This document shows positions 20,372 to 30,352 of a DNA stretch of 64,000 nt, one piece after another (positions within the stretch are counted from its first letter, which is position 1; the number at the start of each line of letters is the position of its first letter). The notes below the pieces were generated by a model. The model made no database searches and was not told where the DNA came from. It saw only the letters and a program-made list of their open reading frames with translations. The stretch covers positions 1-64,000 of the forward strand of contig JAJCZA010000007.1 of the NCBI GenBank assembly GCA_029262635.1, in the 5' to 3' direction. This stretch comes from Vampirovibrionales bacterium (lineage in GTDB: Bacteria; Cyanobacteriota; Vampirovibrionia; Vampirovibrionales; Vampirovibrionaceae). The translations under genes were made by a program, and so were the position numbers.

Positions 20372-21249
20372 GATGCGGGTGTCTCAAAATCAGTACGGGT
20401 ACGCTCTCGTACGAAATTTGGTAACGCAAACGCCGCCCGATGAATCTGGCGGTTATAATAACGGGTAGACTGCTCGATATCGACTGCCAATAAATCGTTT
20501 ATCTGGCTGAAAGGTCCTTGATACCTCTCTTTCATACAGTAGGCCCATGACCAGTAAGCGCCAGGGTAGGTCGGGACCGTGGCAATATAAGGGGTCACTT
20601 GCGGAAACACTTTCCGCAATAATTGATACACCAACGCAACCTCCCGTACATGGGCAATGGGAGATTCGGACTGGTTAACCATAATACCGCCCGGCGTTAA
20701 CGCATCTCGTACGTTTTTATAAAACGATTCCGTGAACAACCCTTCTCCCGGACCGATCGGGTCGGTAGAATCCACCAAAATTACATCAAAACGATTTTTA
20801 TGCTCAGCAATAAACTCAATGCCATCCCGGATATGAATATCCACCCTCGGATCGTTTAATCCCCCTGAAATAGAGGGCAAATAACGTTTGCAGGCTTCAA
20901 TCACCATGCCATCAATTTCGCACAGTACCACCTCCTGAATGGAAGGATGTTTGAGTACTTCTCGAACCGCACCTCCATCCCCGCCGCCAATAATTAAAAC
21001 AGATTCCGGGTTAGGGTGCCCCAGCAAGGGAATGTGGGTAATCATCTCATGATAAATGAATTCATCCTGCTCGGTAGTCATAACCGCGCCATCCAGAAAC
21101 AGCATCCGGCCATAAAAATCGGTATCCACCACATCGATCTGCTGAAAAACAGACCGCTCACTGTAGAGTTTTTCTTTTATCTTAAACCCGTAGCGAAGCA
21201 CCTGTTTATGTTCTTCGGTCATCCATTGGGTTTCTTGCTGTTCTGGCAT
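20365..21249 (-). CDS. speE: Spermidine synthase
   Basis: VLIIGGGDGGAVREVLKHPSIQEVVLCEIDGMVIEACKRYLPSI; DVILVDSTDPIGPGEGLFTESFY. Confidence 0.96.
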   Translation of the reverse strand: MPEQQETQWMTEEHKQVLRYGFKIKEKLYSERSVFQQIDVVDTDFYGRMLFLDGAVMTTEQDEFIYHEMITHIPLLGHPNPESVLIIGGGDGGAVREVLKHPSIQEVVLCEIDGMVIEACKRYLPSISGGLNDPRVDIHIRDGIEFIAEHKNRFDVILVDSTDPIGPGEGLFTESFYKNVRDALTPGGIMVNQSESPIAHVREVALVYQLLRKVFPQVTPYIATVPTYPGAYWSWAYCMKERYQGPFSQINDLLAVDIEQSTRYYNRQIHRAAFALPNFVRERTRTDFETPASC

Positions 21250-21303
21250 GATGGGACCTCTTATCGATGTTCGGTTACAAACGATTAAATCGAGTTTTCA
21301 TCG

Positions 21304-21729
21304 TTATTTTAGGCTACAAGCAAGTTGAGGTGCCCGCTCTTCAACTGTTCGGGGGAAATAGCGGCCTCGATCAACCAAATGGCTTTCATAGCGAGTAACA
21401 CCAAAAGCCTCAATAACCCGGTCCCGCACTGTTTCCACATCAAAAGGCTTACAGCTAAAAATATCAAAGAAAAAGTAATCTTTTTCCGTAAACGAATGGA
21501 AGGTCATATGCGATTCAGCAATCACCACCACACCCGTAATCCCTTTATCTTCAGGGATTAAGCCCTCATACGGAATCACATGCGGACGAGTAACCTTGTT
21601 CATACCGATTTCTTCGGGCAAACGATCCAAAAAGCGGAAAACAAAATCCAGATCATTGATTTTATCGGGATCGCACTGACGGCAGTCCATCATCAGGTGC
21701 GGCCCAAACTCAGAACGTACCGTAATCAT
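21304..21729 (-). CDS. S-adenosylmethionine decarboxylase family protein (SpeD paralog 2)
   Basis: GITGVVVIAESHMTFHSFTEKDYFFFDIFSCKPFD; keeps the ESH pyruvoyl-forming motif. ATGA overlap with the upstream paralog. Confidence 0.88.
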   Translation of the reverse strand: MITVRSEFGPHLMMDCRQCDPDKINDLDFVFRFLDRLPEEIGMNKVTRPHVIPYEGLIPEDKGITGVVVIAESHMTFHSFTEKDYFFFDIFSCKPFDVETVRDRVIEAFGVTRYESHLVDRGRYFPRTVEERAPQLACSLK

Positions 21730-22247
21730 TGCAAGGCCTCCTCTAGCGGTTGAGTCGAGGCGACCATCACCCGTTCGTCCTTTTCATGACGGACCTGAAA
21801 CGGCGCATGAATAAGCTCCTGAGTCTGAACATTCATCATGCCACGCGTCAATTCAGAACAAAACGCAGAACCGGCATTAAACTTTTCTTTTAGATACTCG
21901 TAGGCCACATCGGGCTTACAGGAGTCACCACAGGTGAATAAATCCACGGCGGCATAACCAAACTCAGGCCAGGTATGGATAGCCAGATGAGACTCCGCGA
22001 TAATAACCACTCCACTAACGCCAAACGGGCTAAAGCGATGAAAGTTTTTTTCAACCACTGTAGCACCACAAACTTCAGCCGCTTCGATCATAAATTGCTC
22101 AATCAGAGTTGTGTTATTTAGAATATTTGAATCACATTCATACAGTTCGGCAAGGATGTGCTTGCCCAAGTTAAATACGGATGACGGGGGGGCTGGAGGT
22201 TCCGCTGAGAAAGTATCAGAAGAGGGGTTGAGAGTTGTATCTTTCAC
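21726..22247 (-). CDS. speD: S-adenosylmethionine decarboxylase family protein (SpeD paralog 1)
   Basis: FSPFGVSGVVIIAESHLAIHTWPEFGYAAVDLFTCG, typical prokaryotic AdoMetDC. Confidence 0.93.
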   Translation of the reverse strand: MKDTTLNPSSDTFSAEPPAPPSSVFNLGKHILAELYECDSNILNNTTLIEQFMIEAAEVCGATVVEKNFHRFSPFGVSGVVIIAESHLAIHTWPEFGYAAVDLFTCGDSCKPDVAYEYLKEKFNAGSAFCSELTRGMMNVQTQELIHAPFQVRHEKDERVMVASTQPLEEALQ

Positions 22248-22547
22248 ATTAAAAAAGCCTGTTTTCTACTGTCATTATGCTTGTTTACACGATTTATTTT
22301 CTTAATTAGAAGTTGTATTTTACCAGAAAATTCTAAAATCCAAAGCAGTTTCTAAAATTCAGCAAAACACCCTAGAGCGAAGGATTTTTCAGCTTTTCAA
22401 AACGACCCGCTTGACCTTGCGCCTACTACAAGTGTTTTCTTTCAAATCTTTCACTCTTACGACCCTCAACAAGAATATATTTGATTTGAACCCGGCCTAA
22501 AAACCGGGTAAAGTACCCTTAGCCTTTAAACATCAAAGCTTAAATTC

Positions 22548-23909
22548 GTGCTTATATACAAATTAGTCTGTCTGAAAGAAAAAATGCCCCATTCTTCCCC
22601 ATTGAAACCACATGCCGTTCACCTTTATCGAAGTGCGCTTTACCACCCTATTTCAGCCAGCCATGGTGACTACTACCCCGATGGTGGGTTAGCCGTTAAC
22701 GGGAAAGGGGAAATACTAAGTTGCGGCGTTTGGGCCGATCTTGAAAAAACGTTTTCCTCTTCCAATCCCACTATAACCGTTTTCCCCGAAGGGCACCTCA
22801 TTATGCCTGGGTTGGTAGATATGCACGTACACCTACCTCAGATTAAAGTGACAGGACGGCAGAAATCAAGCCTGATGACATGGTTGGAGGAGCATATTTT
22901 CCCGGCGGAAAAACGATTTTCAGAAAATGAACACGCACGTCAGGTAAGCCAGTGGTTTTTTCGGGAGCTGTTAAAAAACGGGACGACTACAGCCAACGTG
23001 TTTACAACGATTCATACCGCGGCCAGCCATATTGCCTTTGAGACGGCGAAAGAACAGGGAAATCGGATCATTATGGGGTTAAACCTCATGGATCGCCATG
23101 CCCCAGAATTTCTTCTGCGGAAAACAGATGAACTGCTTTTGGATACAGAAACCCTCTATCAAAAATGGCATGGCGTGGACGACGGCCGGTTACTCTACGC
23201 CTGGGCACCTCGGTTTGCCATTAGTTGCAGTGACGCATTGCTTTCGGGTATTGGTGAACTCCGAAAAAAATACCCCACCGCTTATTGTCATACACATATT
23301 TCCGAGCAGAAAGATGAGGTTTCGGCCGTATTGGAGTTGTTTCCCAAGGCCGCCTCTTACACCGATGTATACGATGGGTTTGGGCTACTCGGCGAAAAGA
23401 CTATTTTGGCTCATGGCATTTATCTGGATAATTCAGAATTAGCCCGTATTCAGGAGGCTGGCGTTAGCATCGCCCACTGCCCGAGCGCTAATTTTTTCCT
23501 GCATAGCGGCCTGTTTCGATGGTTTGAGGTGCAGGGCAAAGGTGTTCTTTTGGGGTTGGGTTCTGATGTGGGGGCTGGCCCCGAACTGAACCTGTTTAAA
23601 GTCATGAAAGACGCTCAATACACACAGTCGGCCCTGTTTAAAGGAAAGGTCATTGATTGTCAGCATCTGATTTATCATGGGACGCTGGGCGGCGCCAAAG
23701 CGTTAGGACTGGATCACCGCATTGGCAATTTTGAATCGGGCAAAGAGGCCGATTTTCTGGTGCTGGATCTTCACTGTAAAACCGGTATTCCTGACGATCT
23801 GGCCCATCGGGAGCTGGATGTTATTCTTTCCAGCCTGGTCTTTCTGGGAGATGATCGACTGATTCAACGAACCTATGTTCGTGGCCGGGAAGTGTATCGT
23901 AAATCCTAA
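22548..23909 (+). CDS. guaD: Guanine deaminase (amidohydrolase family)
   Basis: LIMPGLVDMHVHLPQ, AYCHTHISEQKDEV, ILAHGIYLDNSELARIQEAGVSIAHCPSANFFLHSGLF, LGLGSDVGAG. Confidence 0.9.
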   Translation: MLIYKLVCLKEKMPHSSPLKPHAVHLYRSALYHPISASHGDYYPDGGLAVNGKGEILSCGVWADLEKTFSSSNPTITVFPEGHLIMPGLVDMHVHLPQIKVTGRQKSSLMTWLEEHIFPAEKRFSENEHARQVSQWFFRELLKNGTTTANVFTTIHTAASHIAFETAKEQGNRIIMGLNLMDRHAPEFLLRKTDELLLDTETLYQKWHGVDDGRLLYAWAPRFAISCSDALLSGIGELRKKYPTAYCHTHISEQKDEVSAVLELFPKAASYTDVYDGFGLLGEKTILAHGIYLDNSELARIQEAGVSIAHCPSANFFLHSGLFRWFEVQGKGVLLGLGSDVGAGPELNLFKVMKDAQYTQSALFKGKVIDCQHLIYHGTLGGAKALGLDHRIGNFESGKEADFLVLDLHCKTGIPDDLAHRELDVILSSLVFLGDDRLIQRTYVRGREVYRKS

Positions 23910-24035
23910 AACAAAGGGGCTTCCTATTAATAATCCGAGTCCTTTGAGTGAATGATGTGCTTTATGGTACTTATCGACTATAATAAGTAAAGTAAGCGAA
24001 TCAGTTCGATCCAATTTTAAAAACAATAACTCGTT

Positions 24036-24836
24036 GTGGAAATATTTTCTCTCTGGACATTAATGACATTAATGTGTAAATTCACTTATCTACGGATTAT
24101 CACACACAACGACGACAGAGAGAGGACGCTGAGAGCGTTGATGGAAAAGGAAGCGACCAATTTTGTGAGGATTCATGTTTTGGGATTCCAAACGTACCTT
24201 CTCGAAGAAAAAAAGCCAAACCGTTTTTGGCGCCATTTGAAACAGCGTATCGACTTTAACCGGGAGGCTATCTTAAAAGCGTTACTGTTACTCAATCAAC
24301 ACCAAAAGCCAACACAGGCAGAACGCCTTAATCAGATTCTGGAAGAGGCCCTGCCACCAGAATCCGAAGAGGAAGCTTTACTGGCTCTGTTTCCTGAAAA
24401 AATCACCAGCTTTTTTGCGGATAAAAAGACCGAGCAATTGCTTTTTAACGAGCATCAGGCTGAAATTGCCCATGTTCTTGAGCAAATGGAAACCGGCTTG
24501 CTTGAGGATATTGAAGAAGACCCTCTGTTGAGCGATTTGACCAAAGAAATCATGATCACACACCCCTCACCTGAAGAAGACTTACCGAGTTCTTCGACTC
24601 GTAGCTTTAACCAAAAGAAAAAATCATTCGTTCGCCAGATCCCCATGACAGCAAAAGGCGATAGAATAAATCAAGATGAAGGACCGTCCGGCCATCATTC
24701 AATCCAAATTCACCACTTAAGCCCGCTAGAGCCGGAACGGGCATTGCTCTACCAGAAACAGACCGCTTTTGTCTCTCGACGCATCAATCATTTGGCGGAC
24801 GCTTATTTTGAGACCCAGCGAGCGGTTCACATCTAG
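24036..24836 (+). CDS. Hypothetical protein
   Basis: 266-aa ORF, no recognised domain; precedes mgtC-like on the same strand. Confidence 0.6.
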   Translation: MEIFSLWTLMTLMCKFTYLRIITHNDDRERTLRALMEKEATNFVRIHVLGFQTYLLEEKKPNRFWRHLKQRIDFNREAILKALLLLNQHQKPTQAERLNQILEEALPPESEEEALLALFPEKITSFFADKKTEQLLFNEHQAEIAHVLEQMETGLLEDIEEDPLLSDLTKEIMITHPSPEEDLPSSSTRSFNQKKKSFVRQIPMTAKGDRINQDEGPSGHHSIQIHHLSPLEPERALLYQKQTAFVSRRINHLADAYFETQRAVHI

Positions 24837-24858
24837 ATTCTATTAATTCAGGTGCTGA

Positions 24859-25608
24859 ATGGAAATTACCCTATTTGAAGCAATCCTCCGGATTCTGGCG
24901 GCCATCTCTTTGGGTGCTGTTATTGGTTTTGAACGAGAATTGAGTATGCATCCGGCTGGCCTTCGGACTCATATTCTGGTCTGCATGGGCGCAACGGTTT
25001 TTACCATTTTGTCCATTTCTGACTTAACACACGGCCTTAGCTTTTCGAGTGCCGCTATTGAGCTAGGACTCAATGAATCCAACTACCGGATTGTCCGAGA
25101 TCCCGGAAGAATTGCGGCTCAAATTGTCACGGGTATCGGGTTTATCGGCGGGGGTGCCGTGCTACGCCATGGCGCAACCGTTCGCGGATTAACCACAGCG
25201 GCCAGCCTCTGGATGGCCGCTAGTATCGGCATGTTGAGTGGAACGGGCTATTACGTCTTGTCCGCTATCTCAACCCTACTCGCGGTTTTGGTTCTTTTCT
25301 TGCTCGGCAAAGTGGGGCGGGCCATGACAAAAAAGCACCAAAAACCTTTCAATCGAATCCGGATACTTATTACCGCCAATGCCCTACAAGTCCCTGAAGT
25401 TCAGTTATGGGCGGAACGTTATTTTGAGGACCGAATATTAGAGGTCAAGACTTCGGGCAGTAATGATGGACCGACAACCTTAACATATACCATTAACGCA
25501 CGAGGCACAAAAACCAACGTTAACGAAGTTTCTCGCCAAATCAACGGACTCACCGGGGTTCTCTCCTCCGGCATTCGTATGTATTATGCCAGTATGGGAG
25601 ATGACTAA
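24859..25608 (+). CDS. mgtC: MgtC/SapB family membrane protein
   Basis: LGAVIGFERELSMHPAGLRTHILVCMGATVFT; GFIGGGAVLRHGATVRGLTTAASLWMAASIGMLSG. Confidence 0.94.
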   Translation: MEITLFEAILRILAAISLGAVIGFERELSMHPAGLRTHILVCMGATVFTILSISDLTHGLSFSSAAIELGLNESNYRIVRDPGRIAAQIVTGIGFIGGGAVLRHGATVRGLTTAASLWMAASIGMLSGTGYYVLSAISTLLAVLVLFLLGKVGRAMTKKHQKPFNRIRILITANALQVPEVQLWAERYFEDRILEVKTSGSNDGPTTLTYTINARGTKTNVNEVSRQINGLTGVLSSGIRMYYASMGDD

Positions 25609-26450
25609 ATACCCTCTTGGCAAAGTTTCTCCTGAAGACACTGATAAACCTGACGTGAAGAGGAACTCCACGCAAACAGGTGACTATCCAACACCGTAAC
25701 CTTTTGAACCCCCATAACCGCATTACTTAAAAAGCAGGCATCTAAGGCTTTTAATTGCTCCAGCGAAACGGAAGCTATAACAACAGGAATGTTTAGCCCT
25801 TTTGCCTGCTTTATGATTTGCTCACGGGTAATTCCCGGCAAGCAGCCGTTTGCCTCAGGATCCGGTGTGTATAGAGTGCCCTGACTAACTCCCCAGACGT
25901 TGGCAGTCGTTGATTCGGTGACCAGACCTTGGGTATTTTGCCAAAGCGCATCATCAAATCCCTGGGTCTGTACTTCGTCCCGAAGGCTAAAAGCCTTAGC
26001 CAAGCGACCATACTTCACGGTTGGAAACAGCTTTTCAAAAACAACGGTTTTTAGTCGGCTCCCCAACACAGGAATGTCAGGAAGTGGGCGGCTGGAGACA
26101 AGCATTTGTGCTTGCGTTTCAGTTTTAAGAGAATCCATAACCGTCAGACGAATGACAGGCCCCCAATTTTTCTTCGTTAAGGGGCTAGCCTGCGTCATTA
26201 AAGCCGTCAAATTAATAACTAACCTATTCAAATCCGTTTCTAAGCCAAACTCCAGAGTACGCGCATTTTGCTGGAGACGATGCAGGTGAGCCAGCAGTCC
26301 TACCGGAGTAAGGGGCCATCGAAACGTGGTAAAAACCGAGTGACTGTCCTCTAAAATAAGACCCGCCTGGCTCTCCCTACTTACAGACTCAATCGGTTTA
26401 AACGGAGAAATGCAACCCTCGGAACTAATTCTAATCCATTGGTAAACCAT
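25605..26450 (-). CDS. pabC: Class IV aminotransferase-like protein (aminodeoxychorismate lyase type)
   Basis: NTQGLVTESTTANVWGVSQGTLYTPDPEANGCLPGITREQII pattern of fold-IV PLP enzymes. Confidence 0.82.
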   Translation of the reverse strand: MVYQWIRISSEGCISPFKPIESVSRESQAGLILEDSHSVFTTFRWPLTPVGLLAHLHRLQQNARTLEFGLETDLNRLVINLTALMTQASPLTKKNWGPVIRLTVMDSLKTETQAQMLVSSRPLPDIPVLGSRLKTVVFEKLFPTVKYGRLAKAFSLRDEVQTQGFDDALWQNTQGLVTESTTANVWGVSQGTLYTPDPEANGCLPGITREQIIKQAKGLNIPVVIASVSLEQLKALDACFLSNAVMGVQKVTVLDSHLFAWSSSSRQVYQCLQEKLCQEGI

Positions 26451-26471
26451 GATAACAGCCTATTCAAACAC

Positions 26472-27875
26472 TTAAGATTCAAGATAACAAAGGATTTTCC
26501 GGAATTCTTCCGGTATATCATCGGGACTTTCCAACATTTGAGCCAAGCAATCCGCAAAGTGAATCTTGTCAAACGTCCCATCCCCCAGCTCATAATGACG
26601 CCAGAGTACTTTCAGAACATCAACTCGTCTAGTCTCCAAAGGACATTCTTGAATAATTTGATTGTAATCCGCTTCCTGAAGAGGAAGAACAGGCTCGTAA
26701 AACCGGTTAATCGTTTTTAGAACCAAAGGTAAAGGGTACGTATCCTCAATTTCACCTTCAGCCAAAATTACCAGACGATCCTTTGAACGTAAAGCCGTTT
26801 GAATTCGCTCCGCAACGTGCTCAGCATCCTCATCCAAAATAAGCATGATGGGAATACTCAGGCACGGAGAATATTGCTGATACAGTTGAACCACCTGGTT
26901 TTTCCCCCCTGCCGCCACAACACGGACACCCATTTGGGCTAAGTCCAATCCCAAGACGTGAGCAAATTGGGGAAGTAAACGCTCCTCAGTGATGCCTTCC
27001 ACAATAACCAAATGGTTTGTGGGACGAAGCGTTTCGGAGTTTCCTATCTTGCTTCCATACTTCCGTTCTTTCAAAAGGGTTTCCAAAAAACCGAAGCAGT
27101 CCAAAAGCATGTCAAGAGGTGGCATTTTCTGCGCTAAATCAGAAAATCGTTGGTAAACACTCTCATCAGCCAGGTAGTGATGAACCTGATTAAGGTGATG
27201 TAGCAAAGAGAACTCCCATGGCTGAGACGGAAGCTGATGATCTAAAAAATCAGCCCAGGGAAGTCCATAGGTAAGCGTACGAGCGATCAGGTACTTGAGA
27301 AAGCACTGGTTATTTTTATCCGCTCTGTTTTTAGGGTTAAGAACGGAATAATGAAAGTGATGAGCAGAGAGAATCGCCGATAAGGAATCCGAATCTAGTC
27401 TCTCATCTCGGTAGTAATTACTATGTAATCGGGTTGAATCCGTTAATCCAAGCATTTTTACGTCTTCCGCCACCCAGAAAGGCAGTTGGAACTGCTGTTT
27501 CTCTTCAGCAAGCAAAAAAAGGTTTAAAACCCGATTGGCGACGACATGATCATCTTGACGATCGCTGTTGTCGTTTTTCTTAAACAAAGACTGCCATAAA
27601 GCATGACTAAAAGCTTCTAAAATAGGTGTGGGCAAGTGGTTAACCACGTTCTGGGAGAGGCGGGGCTGATGGCTATGTTTTAAAACAAAGCGTTCGTCAG
27701 CCTCACGATTTCGGATGACCGGAAACTTAAACTTAAGCCGCCGGTTTCCATGAACACTTAACGCCTCAAGGGTTGGTTTACGAAAGAGCAAATCGTCTTC
27801 AGAGCCCAACATTTGCTGTAGCGAAGGGGAAAGCCCCTTGGGAGCCTCAAGGGAAACCATTGAGGACGATGACAC
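26472..27875 (-). CDS. TOPRIM-domain protein (OLD-nuclease-like TOPRIM, no ATPase domain seen)
   Basis: VIVEGITEERLLPQFAHVLGLDLAQMGVRVVAAGGKNQ...IMLILDEDAEHV...EGEIEDTYPL; no Walker A found in the 467 aa. Confidence 0.65.
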   Translation of the reverse strand: MSSSSMVSLEAPKGLSPSLQQMLGSEDDLLFRKPTLEALSVHGNRRLKFKFPVIRNREADERFVLKHSHQPRLSQNVVNHLPTPILEAFSHALWQSLFKKNDNSDRQDDHVVANRVLNLFLLAEEKQQFQLPFWVAEDVKMLGLTDSTRLHSNYYRDERLDSDSLSAILSAHHFHYSVLNPKNRADKNNQCFLKYLIARTLTYGLPWADFLDHQLPSQPWEFSLLHHLNQVHHYLADESVYQRFSDLAQKMPPLDMLLDCFGFLETLLKERKYGSKIGNSETLRPTNHLVIVEGITEERLLPQFAHVLGLDLAQMGVRVVAAGGKNQVVQLYQQYSPCLSIPIMLILDEDAEHVAERIQTALRSKDRLVILAEGEIEDTYPLPLVLKTINRFYEPVLPLQEADYNQIIQECPLETRRVDVLKVLWRHYELGDGTFDKIHFADCLAQMLESPDDIPEEFRKILCYLES

Positions 27876-28056
27876 ATTAAAGTCGTTGGGTTGAATCGCT
27901 TCTATATCCCGACTGATTAACTAAATTGAACGTAACGGCTCAGCATCGCCAATTGGTCATTAGCTTATCAAAAATTTTATATAAAATAAAAAAGAAATGA
28001 GCTTCATATCCTCGGAAGTCGCAATTTTACTTTTTTATATGGTTTAATAACAACGT

Positions 28057-28662
28057 ATGATGACCTCGCCTGAAAATAAGGACGGGAACCCGTCTTCTCT
28101 ATCACCGGTTGCCATTAAGCCCGACCAGCTATTTATCCGCCGAATGAAAACGGAAGATGTGCCGGGTGTGATGGAAATCGAATCGGTTTCGTTTGGTACA
28201 CACCATTGGGCAAAAGAATCTTTTCTCAACGAGATGAACAACCAGCTGGGGCGCTACTATTCCCTGACCGATTTTCGAAATAATAAAATTATTGGCTATT
28301 TTGGCTATTGGCTGATTTTAGACGAGGTTCATATTACGACCATTGCTGTTCATCCAGAATACCGAGGCAACTCTCTGGGCGAACTTCAACTGGTTCAACT
28401 TCTGGAAAAAGTGTTAGGGCAAACCGTCCATTGGGTTACACTCGAAGTGCGTACCTCTAACTATAGTGCCCAAAACCTCTATTATAAATACAGTTTTGAA
28501 TCCGCCGGGCTTCGGCACAAATACTATCAGGACAATCGGGAAGATGCTCTGATCATGACGACTCCCAACATCACCTCCCAATCCTTTCGGGGATTATACA
28601 ATAGAAACAAACACCAGTTGATTGAGAAAATCGGGGGCTATCCCCAGGGGTTTGAATTTTGA
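28057..28662 (+). CDS. rimI: Ribosomal-protein-alanine N-acetyltransferase (RimI-like GNAT)
   Basis: VHITTIAVHPEYRGNSLGELQLVQLLE...LEVRTSNYSAQNLYYKYSFE. Confidence 0.92.
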   Translation: MMTSPENKDGNPSSLSPVAIKPDQLFIRRMKTEDVPGVMEIESVSFGTHHWAKESFLNEMNNQLGRYYSLTDFRNNKIIGYFGYWLILDEVHITTIAVHPEYRGNSLGELQLVQLLEKVLGQTVHWVTLEVRTSNYSAQNLYYKYSFESAGLRHKYYQDNREDALIMTTPNITSQSFRGLYNRNKHQLIEKIGGYPQGFEF

Positions 28663-29411
28663 GTCCAAAGCTAACCATACCGAATCCAAGGAGTCTGAAA
28701 ACACCGGCTCAAACCCCGGAACGATCTGATGAAGAGCTGATCACCTGGAAAGCATCAATTCATCGGGACACTTCCAGAACACCTCGCCCCTCAATTAATA
28801 GCCTACTTGTCATGGCATTTCTCTTTATGGTGTTTGTCCTTCAAGGATACATGACCTTCCCTTTACCTGATTTGGTTACGCTTTGGCTTCATCTTGAAAA
28901 AGGGGAAACCTTACAAACACTGACTGAACCGATTATGTATACCTTTCAGATTCCTGTTTGCCTTTTCATTGGCGCCCTTCTCGGGGTCGTTCCCGGAACG
29001 CTTTCTATTTTAATCTACATTTTACTGGGCCTGTTTTTCGCACCTCTTTTTGCAAGTGGAGGCGGGCTTCACTACCTAAGTGAACCCGGTTTTGGCTATT
29101 TTATCGGTATGTTCGCTGGCACACTGGTTTGCGCTAAAGTGATGAACACCGTGTATAAACCGCCGCAAAGCCCACTACTTTCCTGGGCCAAGTTACTACT
29201 TAATTCAGCCTTTAGCGTACTAACTGTCCATGCCATTGGCATCGCCGGCCTTCTTTTACTCATGCTCTTCGGCATTCAGACATTACCTGATGTAACTCAT
29301 TGGGCAACACACCTAAGCGCTTCGCCTATTCTATACGACTTTGCAGCCACCCTAACCCTATTTGGACTTGTGCGGCCTCTTCGATATCTTTTATGGGCGA
29401 TTATTTACTAA
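28659..29411 (+). CDS. bioY: BioY family biotin transporter substrate-binding component (TTG start, overlaps rimI stop)
   Basis: Polytopic; ALLGVVPGTLSILIYILLGLFFAPLFASGGGLHYLSEPGFGYFIGMFAGTLVCA. Confidence 0.82.
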   Translation: MSPKLTIPNPRSLKTPAQTPERSDEELITWKASIHRDTSRTPRPSINSLLVMAFLFMVFVLQGYMTFPLPDLVTLWLHLEKGETLQTLTEPIMYTFQIPVCLFIGALLGVVPGTLSILIYILLGLFFAPLFASGGGLHYLSEPGFGYFIGMFAGTLVCAKVMNTVYKPPQSPLLSWAKLLLNSAFSVLTVHAIGIAGLLLLMLFGIQTLPDVTHWATHLSASPILYDFAATLTLFGLVRPLRYLLWAIIY

Positions 29412-29494
29412 TAAAAGCCTCAAATCACTTGTATTTGAGCCAAGTCTTGATTACCATAAAAGCATCTGTTTCGATGGCTCCGTTTTAATCTTCA

Positions 29495-30352
29495 TTGAAC
29501 CCAAACGAGGATCTCATGACCAAAACCTTAAAAACCTTCAACACAGCAGACAAAGTCCTATTGAAAGGGCCGTTAAAGCACTATATCGATATTAATACCG
29601 ACTACGGCCAAAGTCAGGATAAGACGTTTTTTCAAAATGAGAACGAAACATTGCTGGATTACGTCAGTTCAGTCAACATTCCATGCTGTGTTCATGATGG
29701 AAATCCACTGGAGGTTAAACAGCTTATAGCCAACGCTAAAGCGCACCATTGTGTGGTAGGCGCTCATATTGCCTATCCCGACCCGGTAAACTATGGATAT
29801 ACGGTGATGGATATTTCCAATGAAGAGTTAGCCGCCTGGATACAGGTTCAAATCGGGGCCTTTACGAGCCTGCTCAAGACAGAAGAACTGGAGCTAGCTC
29901 ATGTAAGACCTCATGGTGCCCTTTATGGATTATTTTTAACCGATTATGAAAAGGCGAAACAGGTTGCTCAGACTCTGTTTGATATGAATCCATGGCTTTT
30001 CCTTATCGCACCGGCAGGTCCCATCCTCCAGCGTATCAGCGAGGAAGTCGGCATTAAGGCGGCACCGGAAATTTATCTTGGAAAACGGTATAATGCAGAA
30101 GGATTATTGCTCGAAGAACAGTTTCATGAAAATCTAAACACGCAAGGATTGCTAGATCAGGCAAAACAACTGTTGAAGGAAAAAACTCTAACCTCGGTTG
30201 ATGGCAAGCCCGTGCATTATGACCATATTAAAACCTGGCACATTAGTCCCCGGCTTGATGAAGCTTCCAGCGTTGCCAAAAAGCTTTACGAATTAGTGGG
30301 CCAGCCCGTCTCATTGCCAGGCATTTCCGTAGGAGAATCTGGATGGCTTTAG
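29495..30352 (+). CDS. LamB/YcsF family (5-oxoprolinase subunit A-like), divergent
   Basis: IDINTDYGQS, NIPCCVHDGNP, GAHIAYPDPVNYG, HVRPHGALYG align with YcsF/PxpA motifs. Confidence 0.82.
   Translation: MNPNEDLMTKTLKTFNTADKVLLKGPLKHYIDINTDYGQSQDKTFFQNENETLLDYVSSVNIPCCVHDGNPLEVKQLIANAKAHHCVVGAHIAYPDPVNYGYTVMDISNEELAAWIQVQIGAFTSLLKTEELELAHVRPHGALYGLFLTDYEKAKQVAQTLFDMNPWLFLIAPAGPILQRISEEVGIKAAPEIYLGKRYNAEGLLLEEQFHENLNTQGLLDQAKQLLKEKTLTSVDGKPVHYDHIKTWHISPRLDEASSVAKKLYELVGQPVSLPGISVGESGWL

Noticed and set aside
22490-22512. CCCGGCCTAAAAACCGGG hairpin upstream of guaD, considered as a riboswitch
   Set aside because: Short isolated stem with no recognisable purine or other aptamer core.
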